DNA of 64,000 nucleotides from Diphasiastrum complanatum (Eukaryota; Streptophyta; Lycopodiopsida; Lycopodiales; Lycopodiaceae), in contig CM055106.1 in the NCBI GenBank assembly GCA_029204225.1, positions 24,292,921 through 24,356,920 of the forward strand, given 5' to 3'. The notes below the pieces were generated by a model. That model had not been told where the DNA came from. It saw only the letters and a program-made list of their open reading frames with translations, and did no database searches. Both the position numbers and the translations under genes were made by a program. Positions 10,954-21,761 of the stretch are shown piece by piece. Each line of letters starts with the position of its first letter. Within the stretch, counting starts at the first letter, position 1.

Positions 10954-12329
10954 AGAAACGTCATGTGCAAAATCCCAAGCAAATAGCAATAAGAATGATA
11001 GTAAAGTTGGAAGCAAGAAGATAACAAGACAATCATGATAACATATCAATAGAAAGCTAGAAACAATGAGATCTCAATGGAATCACATTAGCAAAGGATT
11101 CAGAAATTGATGTCTCTTGCCTAGTTATAGACAATGCTCTCACTTAACTAGACTTAACTATCTTGAGGGATAGTTAGCCCTTGTTAAATATTATTTAGGC
11201 TACATTGGGCCCTTATTGGCCTATTATCCTTATTAATTACTTTGGAGGGCCTAAAGAGAGAACCGCCTTGTTCTTAAGGCTAATAGCTCTTTTTTGGCCT
11301 ACAAAACTTACATTGGATATTATCTTGCATGTATAAGCATGGATGTGCTAACAGTACATGACAGTTGGTGAAGGCTCAAATGAAGGTTCAGGCTGAGATT
11401 GAAGAGTGATACTATTATTTTTGCAAGATAGCAAGATAGACTGACTGTAACTCTATCGAAGGTTCAGACGAAGGTTCCTCTCAAAGAACTGATATTCTTG
11501 TAGAAAGGTGTGAAACTTTCTACAAAAGACTACCAAAAACTAGTGGAACAACCACTTTAGCCTTCTATTTTTTAAAATTAGTCTTCATCGACCTAGATAT
11601 AAGTACATCTTGTTCAGATCTATATACAATAGACCAGGTGAAAGATGGGTTTCAATATTTTTTTGATTTTAGGAGGTTTTTTATTTTTTATTTTGGTAGT
11701 TTTTGTTCAATTTTTGAGAATTGGCTGAGAAGTAACCTTCGCCCTTTATACTATAGCTTCACTACATCAAGGAGGTCCTACGTATAAGTGGGTGAAGGTT
11801 TTTTGCAAAGGAACATAAATTTATCATTGTCAGATGAAGATTTTGCTCCTTTTGTCACCAAACTTATAAAAAAAATGAATGACTTTTGTGATTTCTTTAA
11901 TTTCTTTAGATCCAAATGGATCTTAGGAATGGTGATCTATCTGGCCTTCCTTGCTCAAATATCAAAGCAAATTTAAAACAAAAAAATCCACACAAATAAA
12001 AAAAAAATTCTCTCCAAAATTAACCCTTCAAAATTTTTGGACCTATTATGTTGTATATTCGACCTACAAATCACATTTGATTATTAATCTGATCCTATAA
12101 GCTGATAGAACTTGTTGTCAGCTTTTCAGAGGTACTGAGTTTGTTTGATTTGGATCAATATTGAAGAAGTTATGATCAAATTAGTGGAGATGGGTTAGAA
12201 TTGCCAGAATTTTTAAAAAAAATTGTTGGATTTTTTTGAAGCACTTCAATCTTTCAACTTTGAAGTTTTGTTTCTGTTGCAAAAAAAAAATTAGTTTCTT
12301 CAGTTTGAAGTTCTCAGGTTAAAAAAAAA

Positions 12330-12395
12330 AAAAAAACCTAACTTTACCTACCTACAGCCCTAACCTAACCTAATCAAACCTAAACTAACCCTAAG
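12330..12395 (+). repeat. Degenerate CCTAA-rich tract
   Basis: After a poly-A run the sequence reads CCTAAC, CCTACC, CCCTAACCTAACCTAATC and similar units, resembling plant telomere repeat (CCCTAAA) only loosely. A second copy sits at about 15757-15810 in unit 2. No perfect CCCTAAA array is present, so it is best treated as low-complexity sequence of the repeat unit. Confidence 0.5.
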
Positions 12396-12603
12396 TCCTA
12401 AATACACCTTAAAAAAGAAAACAAAAAAAGTGTCACGGCCGACGCTCACACCATTCCAAACACTCGATCGAGTCTTCAACCAAAATACTCGGTAGAGTCT
12501 CCATCCGTCAAATCAGTTTTTAAATTTCTACAAAGAAAATGGTGATGCCTCATAGAACGTAATCAGTGGGGCAAAATTTTTTTTGACAAATTTTGTTTTA
12601 CAG

Positions 12604-12677
12604 GCACCTTTTGGACACTGGAAGGTGCACGTAAAAAAATTGACGTTTTTTACATGCACCTTCCGTCCTGAAGGTGC
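12604..12677. other. Pair of GCACCTTC/GAAGGTGC hairpins, unit 1
   Basis: Two consecutive inverted repeats: GCACCTT (12604) with AAGGTGC (12622-12628), and GCACCTTC (12656) - 6 bases - GAAGGTGC (12670-12677). All four arms are mutually complementary, so alternative larger folds are possible. They are followed by A-rich sequence and the GC-rich block. Confidence 0.7.
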
Positions 12678-12964
12678 GTGAAAAAAAAAATATACGTCAA
12701 AAAAAAAAAAAATGTAAAAACGGAATTCACGGAAGGGAAGGGCCGGCTCATCGAGCCTTCCGCCCGCGAAAGACCGTGCGCCCTCGGGCCTCCGCCCTCG
12801 GGCGCACACTCTTTTGGGACGGAAGGCCCTCGGAGCAGCACCTCTTCCCTTTGTTGGAGATTAGCCGAAGGTCTGTTGTAGACGTCCATCAAATAAATTG
12901 GTTGTCTAAGTTATGATTCCAAGGAGGCAACTGTGGGCTTAATTTCCAACAGTCCCCCTTAAGG

Positions 12965-13725
12965 TCACGGTTGGTGCCTTGGTATCTTCGTCAGGTTTAG
13001 CATATTGAAGAACTTTTGGTGCTTGATCCTAGAAAGCGCTTTGGTGAAGATGTCTGCGGCCATTTTTGTTGTGGAGTAGTATTGAAGGATCACTTGCCCT
13101 GAGAAAACTTTCTCTCGAATGAAATGATACTGGAATTCTATGTGCTTGGATTTGCCATGAAATCTGGGATTCAGTGACAGTGAAATACAGCTCAAGTTGA
13201 CACACAGAATGGTGGTAGCATTGAACTGAGTGTGATGTAAGTCGTGAAGTAATAACCTGATCCATACAGTTTCTTTTGAAGCTTGGCATGCTACGATGTA
13301 CTCAGTCTCTGTTGAAGAAAGCACAACTGGATTTTGCTTCCTTGAGTTCCACGAAATCAGTCCCCCTGCCAGATAGAAACAGAACCTGGAGGTATATTTT
13401 CTAGTAGAGACTTTTCCTCCCCAATCTGAGTCAAAATAGCCTCGCAAGACGAGTGGGTTGATAGCATTTCCATCATACATAAGATGTGATCTAAACTTCC
13501 CTAAATATATCTCATCACTTTCTTTAATGCTTTCCAATGAGAGATCCTAGGATTAGACATGAATTGACGTAATGTGCTAACAGTGTATGCTAAATCTGGT
13601 CTAGTACATAGCATTGCATACATTAAAGATCCTATTATTGAATGAGAAGGGTACTTCGCTATGTCGAGTACTTCACTATCAGAATCAGCACAAGTAGGTT
13701 TAGTCAATACTACACTTGGATCCAT
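12965..13725 (-). pseudogene. Copia RT C-terminus and RNase H, unit 2
   Basis: Duplicate of the RNase H remnant at 9761-10433 that keeps the 88 bp lost there. The frame 13537-12965 is therefore open for 190 codons with GYFDSDWGG, LSSTETEYIVACQASKE, the third RNase H segment near the HGKSKHIEFQYHFIREKV motif, and the FTKAL motif. 13725-13501 carries the RT C-terminal part in another frame. It is followed by the same purine-rich tract and about 100 bp of LTR head (12958-12852). Confidence 0.87.
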
Positions 13726-15987
13726 GGGAGTTTAATCTTGTGTTCGCCTACTTATTTATCAGTAGTACATGCATTGAGAGAATCAGTCGAATCGATGCCT
13801 TTGTTCAATAGTAGGATCGTCCTGATCCGATTGATTCGACGTGGACCTACATCCGTTCACGGTCCCCAACGTGGTATCAGAGCAGTAATTACTAATCTCT
13901 GACTCTTTTATTTGATACCAGCCTAGCATGGTATCAGAGCTTGATATGATTCCTTAAGCGTAATCACCTATTTTGATAGCTTTTGGAAAAAGTACAATAA
14001 CTTTTGGATCTCTTATCCAAATGCCTTGCAAATTGGTGCAAATTAAAGCTAAACAAAGCTTAAAAACCTATTGAATTGAAATAGAAATGAAAAATGAAAT
14101 TGAATGTCGAAAATTGGTCTGAACAGACCTTTAAAATTCAAAGTTAGAAATTGTCAAAAAGAAAGCTACAAATGCAATAAACCTATCAAATCCAATGAAA
14201 TTCAATAGAATCATCATGAATTGAGGATCTATTCTCTGATACCAAGAAATGTCATGAGCCAAATCCCAAGCAAATAGCAATAAGAATGATAGTAAAGCTG
14301 GAAGCAAGAAGATAACAAGGCAATCATGATAACATATCAATAGAAAGCTAGAAACAATGAGATCTCAATGGAATCACATTAGCAATGAAATAAAGAGTAC
14401 AATAAATGAACATTGAGCATGGATTCATGTGGATAGAGCACATGAGACCTAACAATGGAGATCCCTATGACTCACATTCACAAGGAAGCTAGAAGCTCTC
14501 ACTTGCAAATGAGCCAAAGGATTCAAAAATTGATGTCTCTTGCCTAGTTATAGACAATGCTCTCACTTACCTAAACTTAACTATCTTGAGGGATAGTTAG
14601 CCCTTGTTAAGTATTATTTAGGCTACATTGGGCCCTTATTGGCCTATTATCCTTATTAATTACTTTGGAGGGCCTAAAGAGAGAACCGCCTTGTTCTTAA
14701 GTCTAATAGCTCCTTTTTGGCCTACAAAGCTTACATTGGATATTATCTTGCATGTATAAGCATGGATGTACTGACAGTACATGACAGTTGGTGAAGGCTC
14801 AAATGAAGGTTCAGGCTGAGATTGAAGAGTGATACTATTATTTTTGCAAAATAGCAAGATAGACTGACTGTAACTCTAGCGAAGGTTCAGACGAAGGTTC
14901 CTCTCAAAGAACTGATATTCTTGTAGAAAGGTGTGAAACTTTCTACAAAAGACTACCAACAACAAGTGGAACAACCACTTTAGCCTTCTATTTTTTAAAA
15001 TTAATCTTCATCGACCTAGATATAAGTACATCTTGTTCAGATCTATATACAATAGACCAAGTGAAAGATGGGTTGCAGTATTTTTTTTTATTTTAGGAGG
15101 TTTTTTATTTTTTATTTTGGTAGTTTTTGTTCAATTTTTGAAAAGTGGCTGGGAAGTAACCTTCGCCCTTTAAACTATAGCTTCACTACATCAAGGAGGT
15201 CCAACGTATAAGTGGGTGAAGGTTTTTTGCAAAGGAACATAAATTTATCATTGTCTGATGAAGATTTTGTTCCTTTTGTCACCAAACTTAAAAAAAAATG
15301 AATGATTTTTGTGATTTCTTTAGATCCAAATGGATCTTAGGACTGGTGATCTATCTGGCCTTCCTTGCTCAAATATCAAAGCAAATTTAAAACAAAAAAA
15401 TACACACAAATAAAAAAAATTCTCTCCAAAATTAACCCTTCAAAATTTTCAGACCTATTATGCTGTATATTCGACCTACAAATCACATTCAATCATTAAT
15501 TTGATCCTATACGCTGATAGAGCTTGTTGTCAGCTTTTCGGAGGTACTGAGTTTGTTTGATTTGGATCAATATTGAGGAAGTTATGATCAAATTAGTGGA
15601 GATGGGTCAGAATTGCCAGAATTTTTAAAAAAAATTGTTGGATTTTTTTGAAGCACTTCAATCTTTCAACTTTGAAGTTTTGTTTCTGTTGCAAGAAAAA
15701 AAATTTAGTTTCTTCAGTTTGAAATTCTCAGGTTAAAAAAGAAAAAAAAAAAAAAAACCTAACTTTACCTACCTACAGCCCTAACCTAACCTAATCAAAC
15801 CTAACCTAAAAGAAGTGTCACGGCCGACACTCACACCATTCCAAACGCTCGATCGAGTCTTCAACCAAAATACTCGGTCGAGTTTCCATCCGTAAAATCA
15901 GTTTTTAAATTTTCACAAAGAAAATGGTGATGCCTCACAAAACGTAATCTGTGGGGCAAAAAAAAATTTGACAAATTTTTTTTACAG

Positions 15988-16061
15988 GCACCTTCTGGAC
16001 ACTGGAAGGTGCACGTAAAAAAATTTACATTTTTTACATGCACCTTCCGCCCTGAAGGTGC
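15988..16061. other. Pair of GCACCTTC/GAAGGTGC hairpins, unit 2
   Basis: Perfect 8-bp stems GCACCTTC (15988-15995) / GAAGGTGC (16005-16012) and GCACCTTC (16040-16047) / GAAGGTGC (16054-16061). Compared with unit 1, stem 1 is one pair longer, while loop and spacer bases have changed. The stems are kept in both copies. Confidence 0.75.
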
Positions 16062-16129
16062 TAAAAAAAAATGTACGTAAAAAAAAAAAAATGTAAAAAC
16101 GGAATTCACGGAAGGGAAGGGCCGGCTCC

Positions 16130-16435
16130 TCGAGCCTTCCGCCCACGGAAGACCGTGCTCCCTCGGGCCTCCGCCCTCGGGCGCACACTCTTCCGGGGCG
16201 GAAGGGCCTCGGAGCAGGACCTCTCCCCCCCCCCCCCCCAACCCCCCCCCCCAAAACACTCCGTCCTCGGGCGCACACTCTTCCGGGGCGGAAGGGCCGC
16301 CCGAGGGAGCACGGTCTTCCGCGGGCGGAAGGGCCTCGGAGCAGGACCTCTCCCCCCCCCCCCCCAAAACACTCCGCCCTCGGGCGCACACTCTTCCGGG
16401 GCGGAAGGGCCTCGGAGCAGGACCTCGGTCGAGTC
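16130..16435. repeat. GC-rich minisatellite with poly-C runs
   Basis: A core of GCCCTCGGGCGCACACTC followed by TTCCGGGGCGGAAGGGC occurs three times (about 16170, 16263, 16377), separated by CCTCGGAGCAGGACCTC and C-runs of 9-15 bases. CTTCC-GGGGC-GGAAG is a small perfect hairpin. Unit 1 has a single core copy (12781-12838), so the array expanded after or during the duplication. Long GC-rich frames on both strands here come from composition, not genes. Confidence 0.85.
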
Positions 16436-16639
16436 TCCATCCAAAACACTCGGTCGAGAACCCTCGTCTAGACATCTCCTTCCCTCTCATTCGGTCACGC
16501 CCCACGAGTTCCTTTCCTGGCGATTACCTCCCTCGCGAGTCCTCTTCAGCTCGGTTACCCTCCCTCTCTCTCGCAATATCCTCAGTTACTTCCCCTCTCT
16601 CGTTCCCTCTCCTTCCCCTTCGGCTGACTGTTCACAGCA

Positions 16640-16991
16640 CTCTTCTTGATGGTGTAGCTATTAGATGAACCCTTGGCATCATTGATGAGCTCATCTACTA
16701 AGCATTCCGCAATAGTCTTTCAGTTCCTAAATCCACTTTCACGGGCTCCAGTGGTGAGCAAGTAAATTGCCTGATTTACACGCCTCAGAGAACGGATTGC
16801 CTTCTGATAACACCCGCGGATCCTATCCTTGCTGCATCTTCACGTGGACCACTGTTGATGATAGCATCTACTATCACTTGAATGGGATTTTGATCTGCGA
16901 GCTTGATAATCTCCATGGCATGCTTGACAATGCGCACTGCCATCAACTTCTTTCCATTGTTACGGTCGTGCATCATCAACGAATTGGTCAA
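16640..16991 (-). pseudogene. Ribosomal protein S5 (uS7) pseudogene fragment
   Basis: The minus strand translates to [60 protein letters not shown] and IRRQ, then after a frame shift [20 protein letters not shown], and [20 protein letters not shown] before SYTIKK. This is the C-terminal half of the cytosolic small-subunit protein eS5/uS7, which binds mRNA and tRNA at the exit site. About ten bases are lost after IRRQSV (residues between RRQ and LRR are missing), shifting the frame. One stop follows, and the last dozen residues are replaced by unrelated GC-rich sequence. There is no intron in the visible part and no poly-A tail. It lies between the GC-rich array and a Gypsy remnant, so it may be a truncated retrocopy or a fragment captured by a mobile element. 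Confidence 0.88.
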
Positions 16992-17206
16992 TCAATATTT
17001 CATGGATTTCAAATTCCATAGAATCTAATTTGTAATTTTTTATAAGACCCCTATTCTAAGTTGTCTATTCTAGTTCATTGTCATTCTTTAAACTTCCATA
17101 ACTTTCTTGTTTGAACTCCGATTCCAGTGGGGTAAAAACAAAAAGTGATCATAACGATAAGACGAACTCATCGAGACTATCCAAACTCATGTTGTAACAT
17201 TTCAAA

Positions 17207-18450
17207 ATGGGTGGTAAAGGAAAACAAACAGTGGATAGAAATAACCCACCTCAAGACAACTTGCCTACTGAAGAAATGGTGGAAGAACTGTCGATTTCAA
17301 ACAAGCAAGAAAACATACTAAATAAAATGCAGGCCACACAAGATCTGATAGTGGTAATGTTGCAAAAAATGAGACAAGATTGGCAAGAAATGAAACAAAA
17401 TCGGCAAGATGATGAGGTGAAATGGACAAAATTGTTTGATAGCCTAGCTGGTAGGCAAGACAATATTGCGGGAGCTGATCACAGAGTCATATTGAGTATC
17501 CGGTCAGACTTGGTAATGATAGGGGAATGTCCGAACAACGACTGCAATAGTCAACGAGGTTTCATGAACAATGGAACCACTTTGATGTTCGAGAGTACAA
17601 GGATAAGATTGACTTTAAGACCCTTGACATTGAAGAGTGGTAGGATAAATTAGATCATTACTTCACCTTGTTCGATAGACCTGATCAAGCTAAAATCACT
17701 TTCGCTACAATCCCCTTTGAGGAAGCGGCCTATGAGTGGTGGAAGCGGAGGGAGAATAGGCTATCAATAGAGGAATGTAACACATGAACTAGTTGGCCGT
17801 TATTTAAGATTGCTTGTATTGAGACCTTTAGAAGACCATTCCAGAATGATGATAACTTTAAAAGATGGATGAAGATACGCCAGAAGAGTTCGATACAAGA
17901 GTATAACTTTGGTTTCTGGAGTCTAACTCTTATGCTGCCCACAGTGTCTGATGCAGATCACTTGTGAAGGTATATACAAGGGCTACAGCCAAATATTGGA
18001 GCTGATGTAGCATCACGTTTTTGCACTGATCTGGATCAAGCTATGCGAGTGGTTCTTAAAATCGAGCCGAAATATGTTGGTAAGTGGTCGACTAAATTGG
18101 GAGCACCCAGATATGAAGTTAATGGGCGGGAAGCTGAACAAAATTCTGAGATTCGTCGACATGATATGAAAAGTAGCACAATTCTCCAGTATCTGACAGT
18201 TAAAGAAGCTGATAGGGGGAATAGTGGGAGAAACAAGTGAGCAACATGGAGGCCAAGCCGGAGGTGAAAATTGTCAGATCAAAGGCAGAGATAGATCAAC
18301 TACTGTGACAACAAAGCTTATGTTTCACTTGTAAGCAAAAATGAAAACCATGGCATAAGTGTGATAAAGCTGAGTTTGCAGGGATTTCCTTGATTATCGA
18401 AGATGAGGAAGGCGATATGAACACTTTTTTTGAGAATGTCATTGACACTG
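17207..18450 (+). pseudogene. Gypsy gag remnant
   Basis: The first frame (17207-17653) begins MGGKGKQTVD and has a predicted helical, glutamine-rich segment. Beyond a shift, gag signatures follow: KLDHYFTLFDRPDQAKITFA, EEAAYEWWKRR and YIQGLQPNIGADVASRF. A degenerate knuckle (CFTCKQ..KPWHKC) is near 18320-18365. Stops at about 17650, 17786 and 17967, among others, make it non-coding. It would have encoded the capsid of the element at 17207-19738. Confidence 0.75.
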
Positions 18451-18569
18451 AGCCATCATAAAGTAATGAAGGAAAGGAAGACACCTCATCTGATGATGAA
18501 TTATCACATCATCAATTAGACCATAGATAGCATGGAAGAGCTATTAGGAGGGATCAGAAAGTTGAACTA

Positions 18570-19735
18570 TTGAGCATATCTCTAAATGCTTTCAATGGAT
18601 CCCATTCTAACAAAACCTTTCATGTGCAAGCATTAATTAATGGAAGGAAAGTATTTTGTTTAATAGATAGTGGTAGTACGCATAACTTCTTTAATAGTAG
18701 GTCATTACAAATTTGCAGTTTAGCATCTTTGGATCATTGTGATACGATGAGAGTACAAATTGCCAATGGAGTAACCATTCCTTGTAATAACATCACCCTA
18801 GTGGTGAGCTTGCAAATTGAGGATTATACTTTTAAAACCAATTTCCATATTGTGGGATTGATGTTATACTAGGGGTGGAATGGCTTAAGACATTGGGGAA
18901 TGAAACAATCAACTTCGATCAAGGACTGATGAGCTTTAGACAAGGAGAACGCCAATTTGAACTGCACAACGTTCAATCTACTCAACCACGTTCAACTTTG
19001 TAGCTGATTTCTATGGAGAAGGCTCAAAGGCTGTCTAGATCAAATGTGAAATGTTTGTGGTCAGGATCGAAGTTGAGGGACAAGTTAAGGAAGTCAAAAC
19101 AAAAGCATTGTCCCAGGTAAAACAAAGTGTGGAAGATCCAAAGATTCGGAAGATCTTGAGTAATTTTCTAATGTGTTTGCTGATCAGTTACCCAAAGGGG
19201 AACCTCCTACCATGGACCATCCCATTGAATTGGAATCGGGAACAAAATCGATCAATTTGCCACCATACAGACTATGAAAGGCCAAAAAAGAAGAAGTCCA
19301 TAAACAGGTTCAAGAGGTAATTACTCTCACAAGAATATATTGTTCGAAGTAAATCACCTTTAGCCTCTCCCGTATTGCTGGTTAAGAAGAAAGATGTAAC
19401 ATTCAAGAAGTATTGATTATCAAGCTCTTAACAAAGTGACCATCAAGAACATATATCCAAACCCTAGAGTGGATGATTTTTTGGATGCGCTAAAGGGAGC
19501 TAATGTCTTTTCAAAGATATATTTATGCTTAGGATACCATCAAATCAACGTCAAAGAAGAGGATCAGCATAGAACAGCTTTCCGAAATGACAGGGGACAT
19601 TATAAACTCAAAGTTATGCCTTTTGAATTAACTAATACTCATGCACTTTTCAAGCTCTTATGAATCAAAATTTTTGAACCTTACTTTTATTTGTTTGTGT
19701 TGATATTCTTTGACGACATCCTGATATATAGTAGG
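18570..19735 (+). pseudogene. Gypsy protease and partial reverse transcriptase
   Basis: 18570-18872 contains the retroviral-type aspartic protease with active site CLIDSGSTHNFFNS. RT follows: [14 protein letters not shown] at about 19355, [20 protein letters not shown] with [20 protein letters not shown] (19467-19590), [11 protein letters not shown], and the catalytic FFDDILIYS box at 19708-19733. Several stops and shifts interrupt it. The next base after the box belongs to the inserted Copia LTR. Confidence 0.85.
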
Positions 19736-19738
19736 AAC

Positions 19739-20980
19739 TGTTGAAAATTAAGCCCATAGTTTTCTCCTTGGTGATGACTAGTTCTATTTCATGATTCTTC
19801 CTGCATGTTTATTGATCATTGATCATTGATTTGGTTCTACTTCTGCTCATCTGATACATGCAAGAATCACAAACTTAGACAACCAGTTTATTTGAAGAAT
19901 GTCTACAACGGGCTTCCGGCTGATCTCCAACAAAGGGTAACCAATCATGTTATAATCTCAAGTTCAGATGTTAAGTTCAATTACTTGAAGTCATTGAAGA
20001 CTTGGCCATCTTCAAGGACTTCCAAGAACTAGCATTTAGAACAAGTCTGCAAATTTACATTACTTTCGCAACAGTCTGCAAAGATGAACTATGTTTTCAA
20101 TAGCTTTGGCTTTTTTGCATTTACTCGAAATGCAACACTTGCATAGTTCAAAAGTTTAACTGTTTTTAACACCTTCGGCTTTTTCGCAAAATCCCGAAGA
20201 GAGAGAAAATGTCGAAGGTCATCTATTTTCATAAGTTAAACTGTTTCAAGGGCACCTTCGCCTTTTTTAAAGGGCAACTTCGGCTTTTTCGCAAAATCTC
20301 GAAGAAAGAGAAAATGTCGAAGGTCGTCTATTTTGAATAAGGAACGTTCCCAATCACTTCCCAAAATTTGCGAAGTGAGAGAAAACCACTTCACATAAAA
20401 TGCAAAGTGAGAGAATTTGTGATGTCCTCGTCAACGTCAACGATGCCAAATTATTGACCATATACACTATGTACAGTCGTCACAAAAGCCATATACTTCC
20501 AAGTACAACGGCTTTTCTATTTAGGTGACAAGCATTCAATGTAATTAATACACGGATGAAATCTATAAATAGATCGTTCGAGCATAGATTAGTGGTTGCT
20601 CCATCCATGAGACACATTGTTTGAGCATCCCAATTACGCCGCCATTTTTTGTTGTAATTGCTATTATGTATTATGCTTCAGTGTAATATAACAGCAACTT
20701 GCTTTTATCTATGTACAACGTAGATGAATGCTTGTTGTGATTGAATGCACTTTCATTGTTGTTTGATCGCGCTTGTTTACTCACTCTTATCAGAACACGG
20801 ACGTCTACGACTCAGTTTCTGATCAGACGATGGCTATCTTTGACGCCCGAGGAACTCGCGTGATCATACTGTCTTTCCATTTATTTCAAAACTATACTTC
20901 ACGTTGAATCTGATTTCAGTAGTACCACATACAAACCATCTCCAATCTCTTCGGTGGACTGTACTCTTGTTTCAGAGTAT
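19739..20980 (+). mobile_element. Copia LTR, long form
   Basis: Starts TGTTGAAAATTAAGCCCATAG at the break in the Gypsy RT and matches the minus-strand LTR at 9748-9425 at both ends, with about 900 bp extra in the middle. The extra part has a TATA-like CTATAAATAG at about 20565 and an internal near-repeat: the module GGCTTTTTCGCAAAATC plus GAAAATGTCGAAGGTC occurs at about 20169 and 20280. The exact 3' end is uncertain because no clean primer site follows. Confidence 0.7.
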
Positions 20981-21086
20981 AAATTAATTTTTAAGATCAT
21001 GTTGGGCAGTTAGAATACTTAAGGCTATGATTACATTTAGCATAAGTTGTCTATTAGACCGTTTTTGCATTTAACAGCTGATTAGA

Positions 21087-21345
21087 ATGGGAGAGCTGTT
21101 TCACGATATTCCTGCTCTCTTCTTCGTTCACGTTCTTCTATCTCCCTTGCTCCATCAGAAGCTATGGAAAGTGAGTATAACTCACTTTTGACGAATCATA
21201 CCTGGACGCTAGTGGTCGACTTCCCCACTCACAAGAGATTTATCGACAACAAGTGGAACTTCAAGAAGAAGATCAACTCTGATGGTTCCATTGCAAAATG
21301 GAAAGCACAGCTGGCCTATATTGAGTTGGGCGAAGGTTAGTTTGC
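21087..21345 (+). pseudogene. Copia gag-to-RT deletion derivative
   Basis: From ATG 21087 the first residues (MGELFHDIPALFFVHVLLSP) match the gag start at 9408. After about 25 codons the sequence jumps to the RT N-terminus: EAMESEYNSLLTNHTWTLVV, then FIDNKWNFKKKINSDGSIAK. Everything between gag residue 25 or so and RT (protease, integrase) is missing, and RT ends at about 21345. This belongs to the same family as 7160-10433 and follows the LTR at 19739. Confidence 0.8.
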
Positions 21346-21761
21346 AACCAAAGTACCTATTTTTTAGCTAGGTGATAATTCAGATCTATGTTACTTTGGG
21401 AACCTTCATTGAAGCATGTTGCACTCATTATGAACCTTCGCTGACATGACGGATGGATTCCGAATTAGGTTGGACAAAGGTTGAAAACTTGAAAATTGTC
21501 CATAAATAAAGTACCTAGGCGAAGGATGCACCTAGGCGAGGGTTGAACCTTTGCCAACAGACCTAGAAAACATGAATTAGATACCTCACCCCGATCCAGT
21601 GTCTTGCGTGACATTCCAACCTCAACGGACATCATGGCTTTGCCTAGCACTAGCAAAGTGGTTGAATGATTAACCCTCACTAAGCCCTTGCTCAAAGCAA
21701 TGGGCATCCACACCATTGCATTTTTTAATAAAATCAACATGGAGTTTATAAGTATGGCTTT
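21346..21761. other. Unassigned spacer
   Basis: Between the truncated RT fragment and the Copia B LTR. It contains two similar short phrases around CCTAGGCGAAGG and CCTAGGCGAGGG (21513-21541) and a 100-codon minus-strand frame (21767-21465) without any recognisable domain. I see no gene. Confidence 0.4.

Larger units (their letters stand above)
9648..16215. repeat. Tandem duplication, two units of about 3.2-3.4 kb
   Basis: Unit 1 (9648-12851) and unit 2 (12852 to about 16215) align from TTGTTGGAGAT onward. In the same order they share an LTR head, RNase H remnant, two plus-strand primer sites, a minus-strand primer site, poly-A/CCTAA-rich tract, hairpin pair and GC-rich block. Unit 1 lacks about 88 bp at 13145-13232 of unit 2 and about 135 bp at about 14385-14520 of unit 2. 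Unit 2 has an expanded GC-rich end. Similarity is high by eye (mostly single-base differences), implying a fairly recent duplication. Confidence 0.88.
17207..19738 (+). mobile_element. Gypsy-type LTR retrotransposon remnant, truncated by insertion
   Basis: Plus-strand Gypsy body in order gag, zinc knuckle, protease, RT. It stops exactly where a Copia LTR begins at 19739, three codons after the RT active-site motif. RNase H, integrase and 3' LTR are not seen on the other side of the inserted LTR. The 5' LTR and PBS could not be placed in 17000-17200. Confidence 0.8.

Noticed and set aside
12337-12395. Interstitial telomere array
   Set aside because: Units are CCTAA/CCCTAA-like but irregular, with no run of perfect CCCTAAA. 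It is duplicated only because the whole unit is.
15861-16649. Long overlapping GC-rich frames on both strands rich in Pro, Arg and Gly
   Set aside because: Their length follows from high GC (few stops) and the 3-fold minisatellite. The repeated peptide blocks reappear in different frames, which is not how a real coding sequence behaves.
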